Assembly (NCBI RefSeq): GCF_039904985.1
Contig: NZ_CP157005.1
Location: 3,987,501 to 4,051,500, forward strand
DNA from: Methylomonas sp. AM2-LC
GTDB taxonomy: Bacteria; Pseudomonadota; Gammaproteobacteria; Methylococcales; Methylomonadaceae
DNA length: 64,000 bases
Direction of reading: 5' to 3'
The notes under the pieces were generated by a model. The model did not search any database, was not told where the DNA came from, and was given only the letters and a program-made list of their open reading frames with translations. Made by a program: the position numbers and the translations under genes. How positions within the stretch are numbered: position 1 is the first letter of the stretch; every line of letters starts with the position of its first letter. Positions 18,801 to 27,062 of the stretch are shown here, piece by piece.

Positions 18801-19514
18801 TGCGTAGAATGGATTAACGGTTTCTCGCGCCTGAAAATATACATCTGGATTTTGCGCGGTGCCACGTAACACGGGTTTATCGGGCGTTAACGCCCGCTGC
18901 CGATGTGCTGTTACCCACTCATCCTTAATCATGGTACGAATTACGCTGTCATCCACCCTAATGATTTTAGCCACTTCATGCGAGGTACGAAAACCATCGA
19001 AAAAGTGCATGAAAGGCAAACGACTTTCTAAGCTGGCTGCATGCGCCAGCAGGGCAAAATCTTGCACTTCCTGCGGCGAGTTGGAACAGAGCATAGCAAA
19101 ACCAGTCATGCGGGCAGCCATCACATCACTATGATCACCAAAGATAGACAAGCCCTGACATGCCAGGGAACGGGCGGCGATATGAAACACACAAGCACTC
19201 AGCTCACCTGCGATTTTATACATGTTTGGCAACATCAACAGCAAACCTTGCGAAGCGGTAAATGTGGTTGCCATTGCACCGGCTTGTAAAGCTCCGTGCA
19301 GAGTACCGGCTGCACCGGCTTCACTCTGCAACTCAATAACTTGCGGCACTGTACCCCATAAATTAACCTGCCCGTGCGCTGACCATTCATCGGACCACTC
19401 GCCCATAGGTGAGGACGGTGTAATAGGATAAATCGCAATTACTTCGTTTAGTTTATGGGCTATGCTAGCCGCTGCCTGATTGCCATCAATGGTCACTGTT
19501 TGCTGAATTTGCAT
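15882..19514 (-). CDS. nifJ: Pyruvate:ferredoxin (flavodoxin) oxidoreductase
   Basis: A single-chain 1210-residue enzyme that interconverts pyruvate + CoA and acetyl-CoA + CO2 with reduced ferredoxin or flavodoxin. Domain order is canonical: N-terminal pyrimidine-binding domain (AHKLNEVIAIYPITPSSPMG), transketolase-like middle (GRYGLSSKEFTPGMVKAVFD), and two 4Fe-4S ferredoxin motifs (CTQCGKCPMVCP about 690, CTGCGLCVDICP about 745). Then come CVGCGETPY and a thiamine-diphosphate domain with GDGWAYDIGYGG and NTGGQTSKSTP. An AGGG ribosome site precedes ATG 19514. It is oxygen-sensitive in most bacteria. Together with an FNR-type promoter at 19696-19743 this points to fermentative or low-oxygen use, or electron supply to nitrogenase (no nif gene nearby). 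Confidence 0.96.
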   Translation of the reverse strand: MQIQQTVTIDGNQAAASIAHKLNEVIAIYPITPSSPMGEWSDEWSAHGQVNLWGTVPQVIELQSEAGAAGTLHGALQAGAMATTFTASQGLLLMLPNMYKIAGELSACVFHIAARSLACQGLSIFGDHSDVMAARMTGFAMLCSNSPQEVQDFALLAHAASLESRLPFMHFFDGFRTSHEVAKIIRVDDSVIRTMIKDEWVTAHRQRALTPDKPVLRGTAQNPDVYFQARETVNPFYAALPAIMQATMDRFASLTGRQYRLFEYSGSAQAERVVILMGSGVGAVAETLDYLNRQGEAVGLLKVRLYRPFSAQHLIDALPASCRKIAVLDRTKEPGADGEPLYKDVLTAIVQNYSSGNGKFAVLPKVVGGRYGLSSKEFTPGMVKAVFDALQAEQPKNQFTIGIIDDVSYTSLAWDAHFRTDAQVETFQAMFYGLGSDGTVSANKNSIKIIGEETDRHAQGYFVYDSKKSGAITVSHLRFGPQLIQSTYLIADNDANFIGCHQSIFLERYDMLANAAPNSVFLLNTQTPQAQIWDSLPLLMQQQLIAKNIRFFVIDAYAVAAKSGMGKRINTIMQTCFFAISGVLPQEQAIAAIKHAVEKTYSKKGQRIVELNFKAIDETLAGLHQLPLPSLATSQVQPLSHVAANAPEFIRKVIAEIIAGRGDGLPVSAMPIDGTFPTGSAAFEKRNLALEIPVWETDLCTQCGKCPMVCPHAAIRSKIVATDLLAQAPDSFKHAPMLGKDFPPGLSISYQVAPEDCTGCGLCVDICPIRDKSNVSHKALNMQPQAALRDTESKNWEYFLSLPEYDRRLLKTNTLKGSMVLQPLFEFSGACVGCGETPYIKLASQLFGDRMIVANATGCSSIYGGNLPTTPWAKNAQGRGPAWSNSLFEDNAEFGLGMRIAIDKHAAHAGELLLQLTDRLGEENVYALLEADQSDEAGIYEQRQRVEALKQQLQNQTDFAASKLLELADYLCKKSVWIIGGDGWAYDIGYGGVDHILASGRNVNILVLDTEVYSNTGGQTSKSTPLGAVAKFSASGKATSKKDLALLAMDYSNVYVAHVAYAGKDTQTLSAFLEAEAHDGPSIIIAYAPCIAHGVDLSNNHRQQNLAVKSGHWPLFRFDPGKIALGKNPMHLDSAEPSIPYRDFVMTETRFSMLWQTNPQAAEAFLQQAQQDVRNRYRYYKQLSELEWNEATSVSASKVQHINDTTSGAA

Positions 19515-20143
19515 GTAATACCCTTTGGTTTATAGCAAGGAGGATTGGAATAAAATTAACGGATAGGCAGCCGATCAACCGCCACCTAAAAACTGTCCCC
19601 CAAATAACAAATTAACGAATCAGTGTTACTGACTAACCATCAACTCTGTAATATGGAATAAAGTTGATTAACAGCCTTGTTAACACAATGATCCAGCTAA
19701 CCAATATACGCCACTGATAAAACAGGATGCTGATATAGATCAAAATATTCTGCGTATATCGTTAACCCCTTAGTCAACTTAGCACTCAATCTAGTTCCAG
19801 AGAAAAAATACCCACATAAATTGACTGAAATGACACCATGATCATCAATCGGTCATTTTTCATTAATCATTGAACCTTTATCAATCATTTGAAATATACC
19901 TAATGACGGTTTAACAAGTGCTTGAGCTTTTATTTCATCGTGCAAGCTATTTATACGCTTAACCGATCTACAGCATTTAGGTTCCGTCAAACGCGACAAG
20001 TGTTGGCTGTTTTTAAATGCCATAAACTCAGAAACGTTAATCACTCTGACGAAGCTACCTGAATTGTTTGTCGGTATTTTCAAACAAAGCAGCGCCTATG
20101 GTCGCAACTACACCTTAATATTTATCAATTTGGAGATTTGAGC
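19515..20143. other. Intergenic region between nifJ and the TIGR03118-family gene
   Basis: Contains the FNR-type promoter described separately and the GGAG ribosome site of the gene at 20144. A 76-codon minus-strand frame at 19853-20083 starts with TTG, lacks a ribosome site and shows no recognisable motif, so I do not call it. Confidence 0.6.
19696..19743 (-). promoter_or_regulatory. Predicted FNR/ANR-type class II promoter of nifJ
   Basis: CTGAT-ATAG-ATCAA at 19730-19743 differs from the FNR consensus TTGAT-N4-ATCAA at one base. On the minus strand TATATT (19708-19703) follows 21 bases later, so the box centre lies 31 bases from the -10 centre; class II FNR promoters have about 32. The start site would be near 19696, giving a leader of about 180 bases. 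Confidence 0.6.
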
Positions 20144-21283
20144 ATGACCATTAAAATCAGTTCGGAACACACACTGCACACATTCATTCGAATACCTTTA
20201 TTAGCAGCTTTAAGCTTATCCTCTTTCTTGGTAAACGCTGATACTACATTTAGTCAACTTAACCTGGTTACTGATAGTCAATCTGTTAATTCTGCGCAAA
20301 TCAATGATCCCAGTTTGAAAAATGCATGGGGTTTATCCTATACTCCATCTGGCGCTTTTTGGATTTCCGATAATGCCACTGGTGTGTCTACTCTTTACAG
20401 TGTCAATCCAACCACTCAAGTCACTAAAAAACTGGGATTAACAGTTGCTATTCCAGGTGATGGCAGCGTAACAGGACAAGTTTATAACAACAATCCCAAT
20501 GCTTTTAAGGGCGATTCTTTTGTGTTTGTCAGCGAAGACGGCACCATATCCGGTTGGGGAGGCGGCACAACAGCGGAAACTTTGCAAACCGCTTCTAACG
20601 CAAATGCTTACAAAGGCGCAGCCATAGCGAACATCGCTAACTATAGCTATTTGTATGCCGCCAACTTTAGTGCGGACCGTATTGATGTTATTCCAGGCTC
20701 AACGGCAACACCTAATTTATCGGGCAATTTCATTGATCCCAATCTGCCAACGGGATACGCGCCATTTAATATTGAAAATCTGGGGGGTAACCTGTTTGTA
20801 AGCTATGCCATTCAAGATGCCAATAAACATGATGATGTCGCCGGACTTGGCAATGGCATTGTTGACGAGTTTGACACTCAGGGTAATCTAATAGCGAGAG
20901 TAGCCAGCCAAAGCGGTGCATTAAATTCACCGTGGGGAATGGCTATTGCGCCTAGTTCCTTTGGCAAATATGCTGGCGATTTATTGGTGGCCAATTTTGG
21001 AGATGGCAAAATTAATGCCTATAATTTATTGACTAACGCTTTTGTAGGTCAATTATTGGATAGTAAAGGTAACCCATTGAGCATTGATGGCATATGGGCC
21101 ATAAGCGTTGGTAATGATGGAGGCTCTGGTAGCAGCCAAACTCTTTATTTTACGGCAGGACCAAACGGGGAAACGAATGGTTTGCTTGGTGCAGTTTCTG
21201 CGGTGCCGTTGCCCGCAACTGTTTGGCTATTCGGTTCTGCTTTACTAGGCGCAGGTTGTTTGCGTAAACGCCCAGTTTTATAA
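20144..21283 (+). CDS. TIGR03118-family exported protein with PEP-CTERM-like sorting tail
   Basis: A 379-residue exported protein. ATG 20144 has TTGGAG upstream; TTG 20138 is an alternative. A signal peptide ends near LVNADT. The body is a beta-propeller-like TIGR03118 domain with repeating NAWGLSYTPSGAFWISDNATG, YLYAANFSADRIDV and GDLLVANFGDGKINAY blades. The C-terminus is an exosortase sorting signal: VPLPATVWLFGSALLGAG, then a basic end (RKRP). Such tails are removed when the protein is delivered to the cell surface or matrix. The exosortase is not in the window. The exact role is unknown; surface or exopolysaccharide association is inferred. Confidence 0.88.
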   Translation: MTIKISSEHTLHTFIRIPLLAALSLSSFLVNADTTFSQLNLVTDSQSVNSAQINDPSLKNAWGLSYTPSGAFWISDNATGVSTLYSVNPTTQVTKKLGLTVAIPGDGSVTGQVYNNNPNAFKGDSFVFVSEDGTISGWGGGTTAETLQTASNANAYKGAAIANIANYSYLYAANFSADRIDVIPGSTATPNLSGNFIDPNLPTGYAPFNIENLGGNLFVSYAIQDANKHDDVAGLGNGIVDEFDTQGNLIARVASQSGALNSPWGMAIAPSSFGKYAGDLLVANFGDGKINAYNLLTNAFVGQLLDSKGNPLSIDGIWAISVGNDGGSGSSQTLYFTAGPNGETNGLLGAVSAVPLPATVWLFGSALLGAGCLRKRPVL

Positions 21284-21308
21284 GTTATTCTGGTTAAGAT
21301 TAGACATT

Positions 21309-21360
21309 CCAGGAAAACGCCGATCGTTTATAAAAACAACAGCGATTGACGTTTTCCTGG
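21309..21360 (+). terminator. Hairpin after the sorted exported protein
   Basis: Perfect 11-base inverted repeat CCAGGAAAACG/CGTTTTCCTGG around a 30-base loop, 26 bases after the stop. No T run follows, so it may be a 3' stability or bidirectional element with the converging diguanylate cyclase gene. Confidence 0.5.
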
Positions 21361-21416
21361 TACATTCTCAACTTGGCTAAAAGTCAACAGAGTATGTAAC
21401 GAATCCTATTCTAACT

Positions 21417-22301
21417 TTATCCCACACAAACCCGATTGCGGCCTTGTTTTTTTGCTAGATACATTGCGTCGTCTGCACGTTTGATTAACGTGTCACCCGT
21501 ATCATTACCCCGTAAGGTACTGACACCTAAACTGGCGGTAATATTCAACACTTCCATACCATAAGCCAGAGTATGCGATTCAATATCCGTACGAATACGT
21601 TCAGCAATGAGTGCCGCTGCATCCAGGTTAGTATCAATTAACATGACTACAAACTCCTCTCCACCGTAACGATAGATAGCATCACAACCACGTAATGTAT
21701 CTTTCATCCATGCTGCCGCTGAAGCAAGCGCCAAATCACCACATTCATGTCCGTAATTATCGTTAATGGCTTTGAAGTGATCCAAATCAACAAAAATGAG
21801 TGACAAATTTAAAGATGAGCGACTGGCGCGTTTTATTTCTCGTTGCAAGCCATCAATAAATGCAGCGCGATTATTGGCTTTCGTTAATGGGTCTATATAA
21901 GCCATTCGTAATGCTTTATGAAACAAGCTAGCATTTCTGAGCGGATAAATTAGACAACACAACAAACTTTCCAACATTTTCAGCTCATCCTTGCTAAAAC
22001 GGTTGCTGCGCATCAACTTCAGCTCTCCGAGCTGTTGATCCTCAACTTTTAAAGCATAGGTACAGGAATGCCGCGCAAAAATGCCACGTTTAAACTCTAA
22101 ATCAAACTCACTATTAGAATATTCGACGCCGTTATGTGGAATTGTAAGCTGAATTTTTTTACAAAAAATAGCTATAAGCTCATCAAATTCCAAGGTCGTT
22201 TGCAAAGCACTACTGATATCGTAATGATGAAGATTTACCGCTGTAGACGCTTCAAAACTTTTATTACTGACTACAGCTAATTCGGCTGATTTTTCTTTCA
22301 T
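21417..22301 (-). CDS. Diguanylate cyclase (GGDEF domain)
   Basis: A 294-residue soluble protein predicted to make cyclic di-GMP from two GTP. Residues 1-130 form an unassigned sensory region resembling a GAF fold (SSALQTTLEFDELIAIFCKK, LKMLESLLCCLIYPLRN), with no membrane segment. The GGDEF domain spans about 135-292: DPLTKANNRAAF, FVDLDHFKAINDNYGHECGD, YRYGGEEFVVML and RADDAMYLAKKQGRN. GGEEF is an active-site variant. An RxxD inhibitory site (RGCD) lies five residues before GGEEF, so product inhibition is expected. It may link c-di-GMP to surface or matrix traits encoded nearby, which is inference. Confidence 0.94.
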   Translation of the reverse strand: MKEKSAELAVVSNKSFEASTAVNLHHYDISSALQTTLEFDELIAIFCKKIQLTIPHNGVEYSNSEFDLEFKRGIFARHSCTYALKVEDQQLGELKLMRSNRFSKDELKMLESLLCCLIYPLRNASLFHKALRMAYIDPLTKANNRAAFIDGLQREIKRASRSSLNLSLIFVDLDHFKAINDNYGHECGDLALASAAAWMKDTLRGCDAIYRYGGEEFVVMLIDTNLDAAALIAERIRTDIESHTLAYGMEVLNITASLGVSTLRGNDTGDTLIKRADDAMYLAKKQGRNRVCVG

Positions 22302-22590
22302 GACAGCTCCCCAGGTGCTAAATCAAAGGTTTAACCTTTAGTAAGCCATGAGTGTGCCAACTTTATTTAATCAATATAAAACATAATGTTACAAAAATAA
22401 AAATACATTAAATTCTTGCTATCGGCAAGCTTATGCCGCCATAAACAAATTGACGCGTCAACTATTCGACACCAAAAGCCCCGCACACAAGCATCCAAAC
22501 TTACGTCAATTTTAAGGCACTTATTTTTTAATGCAGGATTACCAGAGAATAGCTGAAATTGCCATTGGTTAGCCATTGACAGTTAATACG
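22302..22590. other. Intergenic region upstream of the diguanylate cyclase
   Basis: An AT-rich spacer that must hold the cyclase promoter. A 69-codon minus-strand frame (22367-22576) has no ribosome site or recognisable feature. Nothing else seen. Confidence 0.5.
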
Positions 22591-22968
22591 CTATTTTTTT
22601 TGTTTATTCAGTAAGGCTTCCAAACGTTGCACGCTTTGGTCACAACCTACAATGCTGGCTTGCACTTTAGTTTTGAATTGTAAACTGCTACTTTCGCCAC
22701 TGCTTTCCCGATCAGCATATTCATTAAGAAAATGACATGCATCACTCATGGCTTCTTCTGCATTTTCAATTTCTTCATTCTCAAACGGCACATCACTGTC
22801 ACTTAACAGCATCATACGACTACTCACCGCATTCTGGTGCTTAAATACCGATTCTGCATACCCTGAAAAATTGGTCTGTCCGCTATTGGGTGGCACAGTA
22901 ACACAAGCTGTCAACGTGATACATAAACCGACTAACCCTATCCTATATTTCAAATCCGAGGTACTCAT
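22591..22968 (-). CDS. Small lipoprotein of unknown function
   Basis: A 125-residue protein with a lipoprotein signal: YRIGLVGLCITLTAC, lipidated Cys at about residue 22. The mature chain is acidic and helical (ENEEIENAEEAMSDACHFL), with two further cysteines (DACHF, VGCDQS) and a basic end (LLNKQKK). It lies 13 bases after the methyltransferase stop and probably shares its transcript. No known family is recognised. Confidence 0.75.
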   Translation of the reverse strand: MSTSDLKYRIGLVGLCITLTACVTVPPNSGQTNFSGYAESVFKHQNAVSSRMMLLSDSDVPFENEEIENAEEAMSDACHFLNEYADRESSGESSSLQFKTKVQASIVGCDQSVQRLEALLNKQKK

Positions 22969-22981
22969 CGCAAGCTCTTAA

Positions 22982-23896
22982 TCATTTTTGGGCTGTAAAT
23001 ATGCAATATTCGGTTAATTTATCTGTAAATAATCGATGTTGCGCCAAACCCACCAGATAATTGGCCGTTTGCGCCTTGGAGCGCAAGCCTAGCCACTGAC
23101 TGATTTTTTGTACGGGTTGCAATCGCTTGGCTACTTTGTACATATAATCAGCAGAAGGTAAAGTTTGCGCAGTTATGTCCAGACATTGTATGCCTTGAAA
23201 TTGTTGGTTGGTCAATAATTCTGTAAACTCTATACGCGAACATAAATTAGGCACTGCCCAACCATTCAGACAGGTTACCACCGCCTGCCATTGCTCTTCA
23301 GAAAATTGCCGTTGTAATAAAAACCCATCACACACCACTAAGCGGCCACCCGGCCGTAGTACCCGATAAGCTTCACGCAGAAAGTCTGCCTTGTTGAGGG
23401 CGTGACAACTGCTTTCCAAAGCCCAAACTACGTCAAAACATGCATCAGCATAGGGTGTAGCACAAAAATCGGCCACCTGAAAACTGACGCGATCTGCTAC
23501 ACCATGACGGCGAGCATGTTGTTGAGCATACATAGCCTGTTTACTGCTGATGGTTATCCCTGTAACCGTATTTCCATGCTGTTTTGCCAGCCAAATACTG
23601 CTGCCACCAATACCACAGCCGGCATCCAATACTTTATCACTGGCTTGAATTCCAGCACTTTCATAAAGAATACGATTTTTATTTAACAGGGCTTGATGTT
23701 GCTGATAAGGTTTTGGCTCGTCCCAATAGCCGTAATGCAGGGCCAGATTATCCATATTACACCAGGCTAGTAAATAATCGTGGTAACAATCATCATAATG
23801 TTTGGCAGTGTCCGCCTGTAATTCGGCTCCCATAAGTTCTGGGGTCTGGCTGAGACGGAGATCTCGGTAATCTTTATTAGGTTCTAGGGTATACAT
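22982..23896 (-). CDS. SAM-dependent small-molecule methyltransferase
   Basis: A 304-residue class I methyltransferase. SAM motif I is VLDAGCGIGGSSIWLA (about 90-105), followed by GITISSKQAMYAQQHARRHG, VSFQVADFCATPYAD, CFDVVWALESSCHA and FLREAYRVLRPGGRLVVCDG. The order and the N-terminal LALHYGYWDEPKPY resemble gamma-tocopherol / sterol C-24 / glycine-betaine type methyltransferases, so the acceptor is probably a quinone, terpenoid, sterol or amine. The C-terminal region (SADYMYKVAKRLQPVQKISQ) fits this group. The lipoprotein gene follows immediately. The substrate cannot be read from sequence. Confidence 0.85.
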   Translation of the reverse strand: MYTLEPNKDYRDLRLSQTPELMGAELQADTAKHYDDCYHDYLLAWCNMDNLALHYGYWDEPKPYQQHQALLNKNRILYESAGIQASDKVLDAGCGIGGSSIWLAKQHGNTVTGITISSKQAMYAQQHARRHGVADRVSFQVADFCATPYADACFDVVWALESSCHALNKADFLREAYRVLRPGGRLVVCDGFLLQRQFSEEQWQAVVTCLNGWAVPNLCSRIEFTELLTNQQFQGIQCLDITAQTLPSADYMYKVAKRLQPVQKISQWLGLRSKAQTANYLVGLAQHRLFTDKLTEYCIFTAQK

Positions 23897-23965
23897 GTGG
23901 CGTGCAATTACTCTTAACGGCGTCAGACACCCGCTATCCTGATAAAGGGATAACTAAGTGATAAA

Positions 23966-24373
23966 TTATTCGCCATTATAATTCAGTTCGGCGATTGAAT
24001 TCTTACTCGATAACAGTTTATGCAACTGAGGGTGATTGATTGCCAACAAATTGACAATCCGTTGGACAGGTAAATTTCTAATCTCAGCCAACTCGACACC
24101 AAAACGCAATTTAAACAAGCGGTTTTGTTTACCAGCAGGCAGCATTGCTACAATTTCTGCTAAACGGGTATCGATAACTTGCTGAGCCAATAATAAATCA
24201 GGGTTTGCATGCAATGCTTTTTGATGTTGTTGATAGGCAGGGGTTAACTCGACAGTTTGCGAAGCTCTCGTTTTCATGGCCTGTTCATGCATAGCCTGCA
24301 AGCGGCTACTTTTACCTTGACTTACCAGTGTTCCAGTTTGAACAGGTATGACCTTGTTGTTAGGATCAGTCAT
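23966..24373 (-). CDS. Conserved-looking protein of unknown function downstream of tcdA
   Basis: A 135-residue soluble protein, mostly helical, basic, without cysteines, signal peptide or membrane span. The C-terminal half (LPAGKQNRLFKLRFGVELAE, then NLPVQRIVNLLA) looks like a compact helical domain; the N-terminal part is Gln/Thr-rich. It starts 13 bases after the tcdA stop, so it is likely co-transcribed and may be translationally linked. No family recognised. Confidence 0.65.
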   Translation of the reverse strand: MTDPNNKVIPVQTGTLVSQGKSSRLQAMHEQAMKTRASQTVELTPAYQQHQKALHANPDLLLAQQVIDTRLAEIVAMLPAGKQNRLFKLRFGVELAEIRNLPVQRIVNLLAINHPQLHKLLSSKNSIAELNYNGE

Positions 24374-24386
24374 CAGTTTTGAGTCA

Positions 24387-25121
24387 CTAGCCGTGAGCAG
24401 GATCGTGCATCAGGTTACGAATCACCACCGAAGCACACACCCCACCAAATGCTGCGGGTAAATAGGAAATAGTGCCATAAGCTGATTTTTTATAGTTACT
24501 GCCATCAGTAAACATTAATGATTCCTTCACGACTACTTCTGGGGAAAACACCACTTTCACTCCACGCGAAATGCCCAGTTTACGTAAGCGTACGCGTATA
24601 AATTGCGCAAAAGGACAATTATAGGTTTTGGAGATATCCACCACTTTGAGATGAGTAGGATCAAGTTTGCCGCCTGCCCCCATGGAGCTGATAATTTTCA
24701 TTTTCCGAGCTTTGGCTGCACAGATAAGAGTAATCTTGGGTGTCAGACTATCAATCGCATCCACCACATAATCATACTGTTCACTCAATAACAAATCAAC
24801 ACTATCGGGAGTGATAAACTCATGTTTTATATTGAGTTTTAAATCAGGATTGATTGCATGCAAACGCTCACCCATGACATCCGCTTTAGATAGCCCTAGA
24901 GTGGTGGCCATTGCTGGTAACTGCCGATTACGATTACTGGTTTCAACCACATCACCATCGACAATCGTCATCTGCCCTACTCCTGCCCGGCAAATAAATT
25001 CCGCCGCAAATGAACCGACACCACCCATACCGACGACTAATACATGTGCTTGTTGAAGTTTATCCAGCTTTGCTTTGCCAACTAACAGTTCGGTACGTGA
25101 TAACCAGCTCAAATCATTCAT
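24387..25121 (-). CDS. tcdA: tRNA threonylcarbamoyladenosine dehydratase (TcdA/CsdL)
   Basis: A 244-residue E1-like ATP-dependent enzyme that cyclises t6A37 of ANN-decoding tRNAs. The ATP site is VLVVGMGGVGSFAAEFICRAGVG followed by IVDGDVVETSNRNRQLPA. Downstream are DYVVDAIDSLTPKITLI and ISSMGAGGKLDPTHLKVVDI, family hallmarks. Length is a little under the E. coli protein. The tail GTISYLPAAFGGVCASVVI is the usual membrane-associated end. It is first in a short operon with the unknown gene at 23966. Confidence 0.94.
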   Translation of the reverse strand: MNDLSWLSRTELLVGKAKLDKLQQAHVLVVGMGGVGSFAAEFICRAGVGQMTIVDGDVVETSNRNRQLPAMATTLGLSKADVMGERLHAINPDLKLNIKHEFITPDSVDLLLSEQYDYVVDAIDSLTPKITLICAAKARKMKIISSMGAGGKLDPTHLKVVDISKTYNCPFAQFIRVRLRKLGISRGVKVVFSPEVVVKESLMFTDGSNYKKSAYGTISYLPAAFGGVCASVVIRNLMHDPAHG

Positions 25122-25202
25122 CTATAATAATCCCAAAATTTTCTGCATATTAGTTCTAAAACAGAGCTTTTGTTAAACGGTAATAGACCCAATGGATCTG
25201 GC

Positions 25203-25700
25203 CTAAAACCAAATTCTCAGAAGCAAGGCAGCAAATACACCCGCCAAAACATCGTCTATCATAATGCCTAACCCGCCAGATACATGCTGATCCAGCCAAC
25301 TGATAGGCCAAGGTTTAAAGATATCTAACAATCTGAATAAAACAAAACCTGCGATTAGACTCTGCCAGGAAAATGGCAGCCAACACATGGTAACCAGAAA
25401 TCCGGCCACTTCGTCCCAGACAATACCACCAAAATCGTGTTCACCCAGCTTCTTTGCAGCTTGCTCACAGAGATATATGCCAAACGCTATACTCAGTAAA
25501 GTTGCCAGTAGATAATATGTAGGCGAAAGCTGCATAAAAAACAAATAAACCGGGATAGCAGCAATCGTTCCCAACGTTCCCGGCATAAATTTAGACAAAC
25601 CTGAGCCAAAACCAAATGCCAAAAACAACAATGGATCGGAAAGAATTTGCCGGGCTGTCAGACGCCTTTTCCCGTAATAGTCCCTAAGCAAAATGTTCAA
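25203..25700 (-). CDS. pgpA: Phosphatidylglycerophosphatase A
   Basis: A 165-residue inner-membrane phosphatase that converts phosphatidylglycerol-3-phosphate to phosphatidylglycerol. Motifs: FGFGSGLSKFMPGTLGTIAA, DFGGIVWDEVAGFLVTM, FRLLDIFKPWPISWLDQ and GGLGIMIDDVLAG, with three to four hydrophobic segments. The frame begins with TTG at 25700, overlapping the thiL end by 17 bases. Last gene of the nrdR-rib-nusB-thiL-pgpA run, a usual gammaproteobacterial order. Confidence 0.94.
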   Translation of the reverse strand: MNILLRDYYGKRRLTARQILSDPLLFLAFGFGSGLSKFMPGTLGTIAAIPVYLFFMQLSPTYYLLATLLSIAFGIYLCEQAAKKLGEHDFGGIVWDEVAGFLVTMCWLPFSWQSLIAGFVLFRLLDIFKPWPISWLDQHVSGGLGIMIDDVLAGVFAALLLRIWF

Positions 25701-26619
25701 AACCTTTCACCTCAACTGTTTCCATGTGTCCGTCCCTTAGCAAACGTAATCCGCTTTCAGCTTCAATTACGCCAATCTGATAAAAACCATCTGGCAATTC
25801 TGCTTTTCGTTGTGGTGCCACCGTAAAACATAACTCATAATCATCACCGGCAGTTAATGGCATAATATAATCGCCAGTCAACTTGATATAGTCTTTAACT
25901 TGCCAGGATAAGGGAAGCTGGTCGTACTGTATACAGGCACCAACCCCACTCTGTTGCAAGATATGCCCCAGGTCGCTGGCCAATCCATCGGAAATATCTA
26001 TACAGGCATTGGCAAGTTCTCTTATAGACAACCCCTGCGTAATTCTTGGTTGCGGTTTGTGAAAACTAATTAACATCTGCTCAGGATTGTTACAGTTATA
26101 ACCTTGTTTGATCTTCAATCCCAAACCGGCATTACCGAGCTGTCCGCTGACAAAAATGCCGTCTCCCACTTTCGCGGTTGAACGTAACAATGCTTTACCT
26201 TTTGGCACCACGCCCATTGCTTGTACAGTGAGGGTCAATGGCCCTGAAGTGGTATCACCGCCCATTAAATCTACATTAAATTGGCGAGCCAAGTTCATAA
26301 AGCCCAGTGAAAATGACTTTAACCAATCTGTATCCACCTTTGGCAAGGTTAACGCCAATGTCACTGCAAATGGCTCAGCACCCATCGCTGCTAAATCGCT
26401 AAGATTTACAGCTAATAGCTTATGCCCCAACCATTGCGGATCTACATCTGCAAAAAAATGTACATTTTCCACCATTGTATCGGTGGTTACTGCCAACTGA
26501 TAGGCATCAGGAATACTGAATAAAGCGCAATCGTCACCGATACCTAATTGATTATAAGGATGCTGCGGAAGATAAACGCCAAAAAAGCGTCGGATTAAAT
26601 CAAATTCAGCACAGGCCAT
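25684..26619 (-). CDS. thiL: Thiamine-monophosphate kinase
   Basis: A 311-residue enzyme that phosphorylates thiamine monophosphate to thiamine diphosphate with ATP. Family signatures: EFDLIRRFF, GIGDDCALF, TTDTMVENVHFF, GHKLLAVNLSDLAAMGAEP, GGDTTSGP, CIDISDGLASDLGHI and PLTAGDDYELCFT; the acidic residues bind magnesium. The ATG shares its A with the stop TAA of nusB (TAATG), so the two are translated in a coupled way. Confidence 0.96.
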   Translation of the reverse strand: MACAEFDLIRRFFGVYLPQHPYNQLGIGDDCALFSIPDAYQLAVTTDTMVENVHFFADVDPQWLGHKLLAVNLSDLAAMGAEPFAVTLALTLPKVDTDWLKSFSLGFMNLARQFNVDLMGGDTTSGPLTLTVQAMGVVPKGKALLRSTAKVGDGIFVSGQLGNAGLGLKIKQGYNCNNPEQMLISFHKPQPRITQGLSIRELANACIDISDGLASDLGHILQQSGVGACIQYDQLPLSWQVKDYIKLTGDYIMPLTAGDDYELCFTVAPQRKAELPDGFYQIGVIEAESGLRLLRDGHMETVEVKGFEHFA

Positions 26620-27062
26620 TAATTGCCGACTTTACCTTGTTTAATGGCAATCTCGACATTGCGGATTTTCTGCGACACTTTGTCGAGTATGCCATTGACA
26701 TATTTATGGCTACCTTCAGCACCAAAATGTTTGGCCAGATTAACCCCTTCATTAATAATTACTTTGTAAGGGGTGTCAAGACGATTGATAAGCTCGTAGA
26801 CACCTATGCGCAAAATCGCACGCTCGACGGGGTCTATGCGTTCCACAGGCCGATCAACAAACTCTGCCAGTGCCGCATCAATCACATCCAGCTGTTGTGG
26901 TACTCCATGAAAAAGCTCGCTAAAATAGGTTTTTTGAGCGCCTTTTAACATTTCTTCTTCTAAAAACTGGGTTTCAATGCGCAGTAAACTATTACCACTC
27001 ATTTGCCATTGATAAAGAGCCTGCACAGCACATTGTCTGGCATTGGTTTTTGCTTGACTCAT
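26619..27062 (-). CDS. nusB: Transcription antitermination factor NusB
   Basis: A 147-residue all-helical RNA-binding protein that joins NusE at boxA in rRNA antitermination. Recognised by ARQCAVQALYQWQMSG at the N-terminus, PVERIDPVERAILRIGVYEL in the centre and VIINEGVNLAKHFGAEGSHK near the end. Overlaps ribH by one base (TAATG) and thiL likewise. Confidence 0.96.
   Translation of the reverse strand: MSQAKTNARQCAVQALYQWQMSGNSLLRIETQFLEEEMLKGAQKTYFSELFHGVPQQLDVIDAALAEFVDRPVERIDPVERAILRIGVYELINRLDTPYKVIINEGVNLAKHFGAEGSHKYVNGILDKVSQKIRNVEIAIKQGKVGN

Noticed and set aside
19853..20083. 76-codon minus-strand frame between nifJ and the TIGR03118 gene
   Set aside because: TTG start, no ribosome site, no recognisable feature.
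22367..22576. 69-codon minus-strand frame after the lipoprotein gene
   Set aside because: No ribosome site and spacer-like composition.
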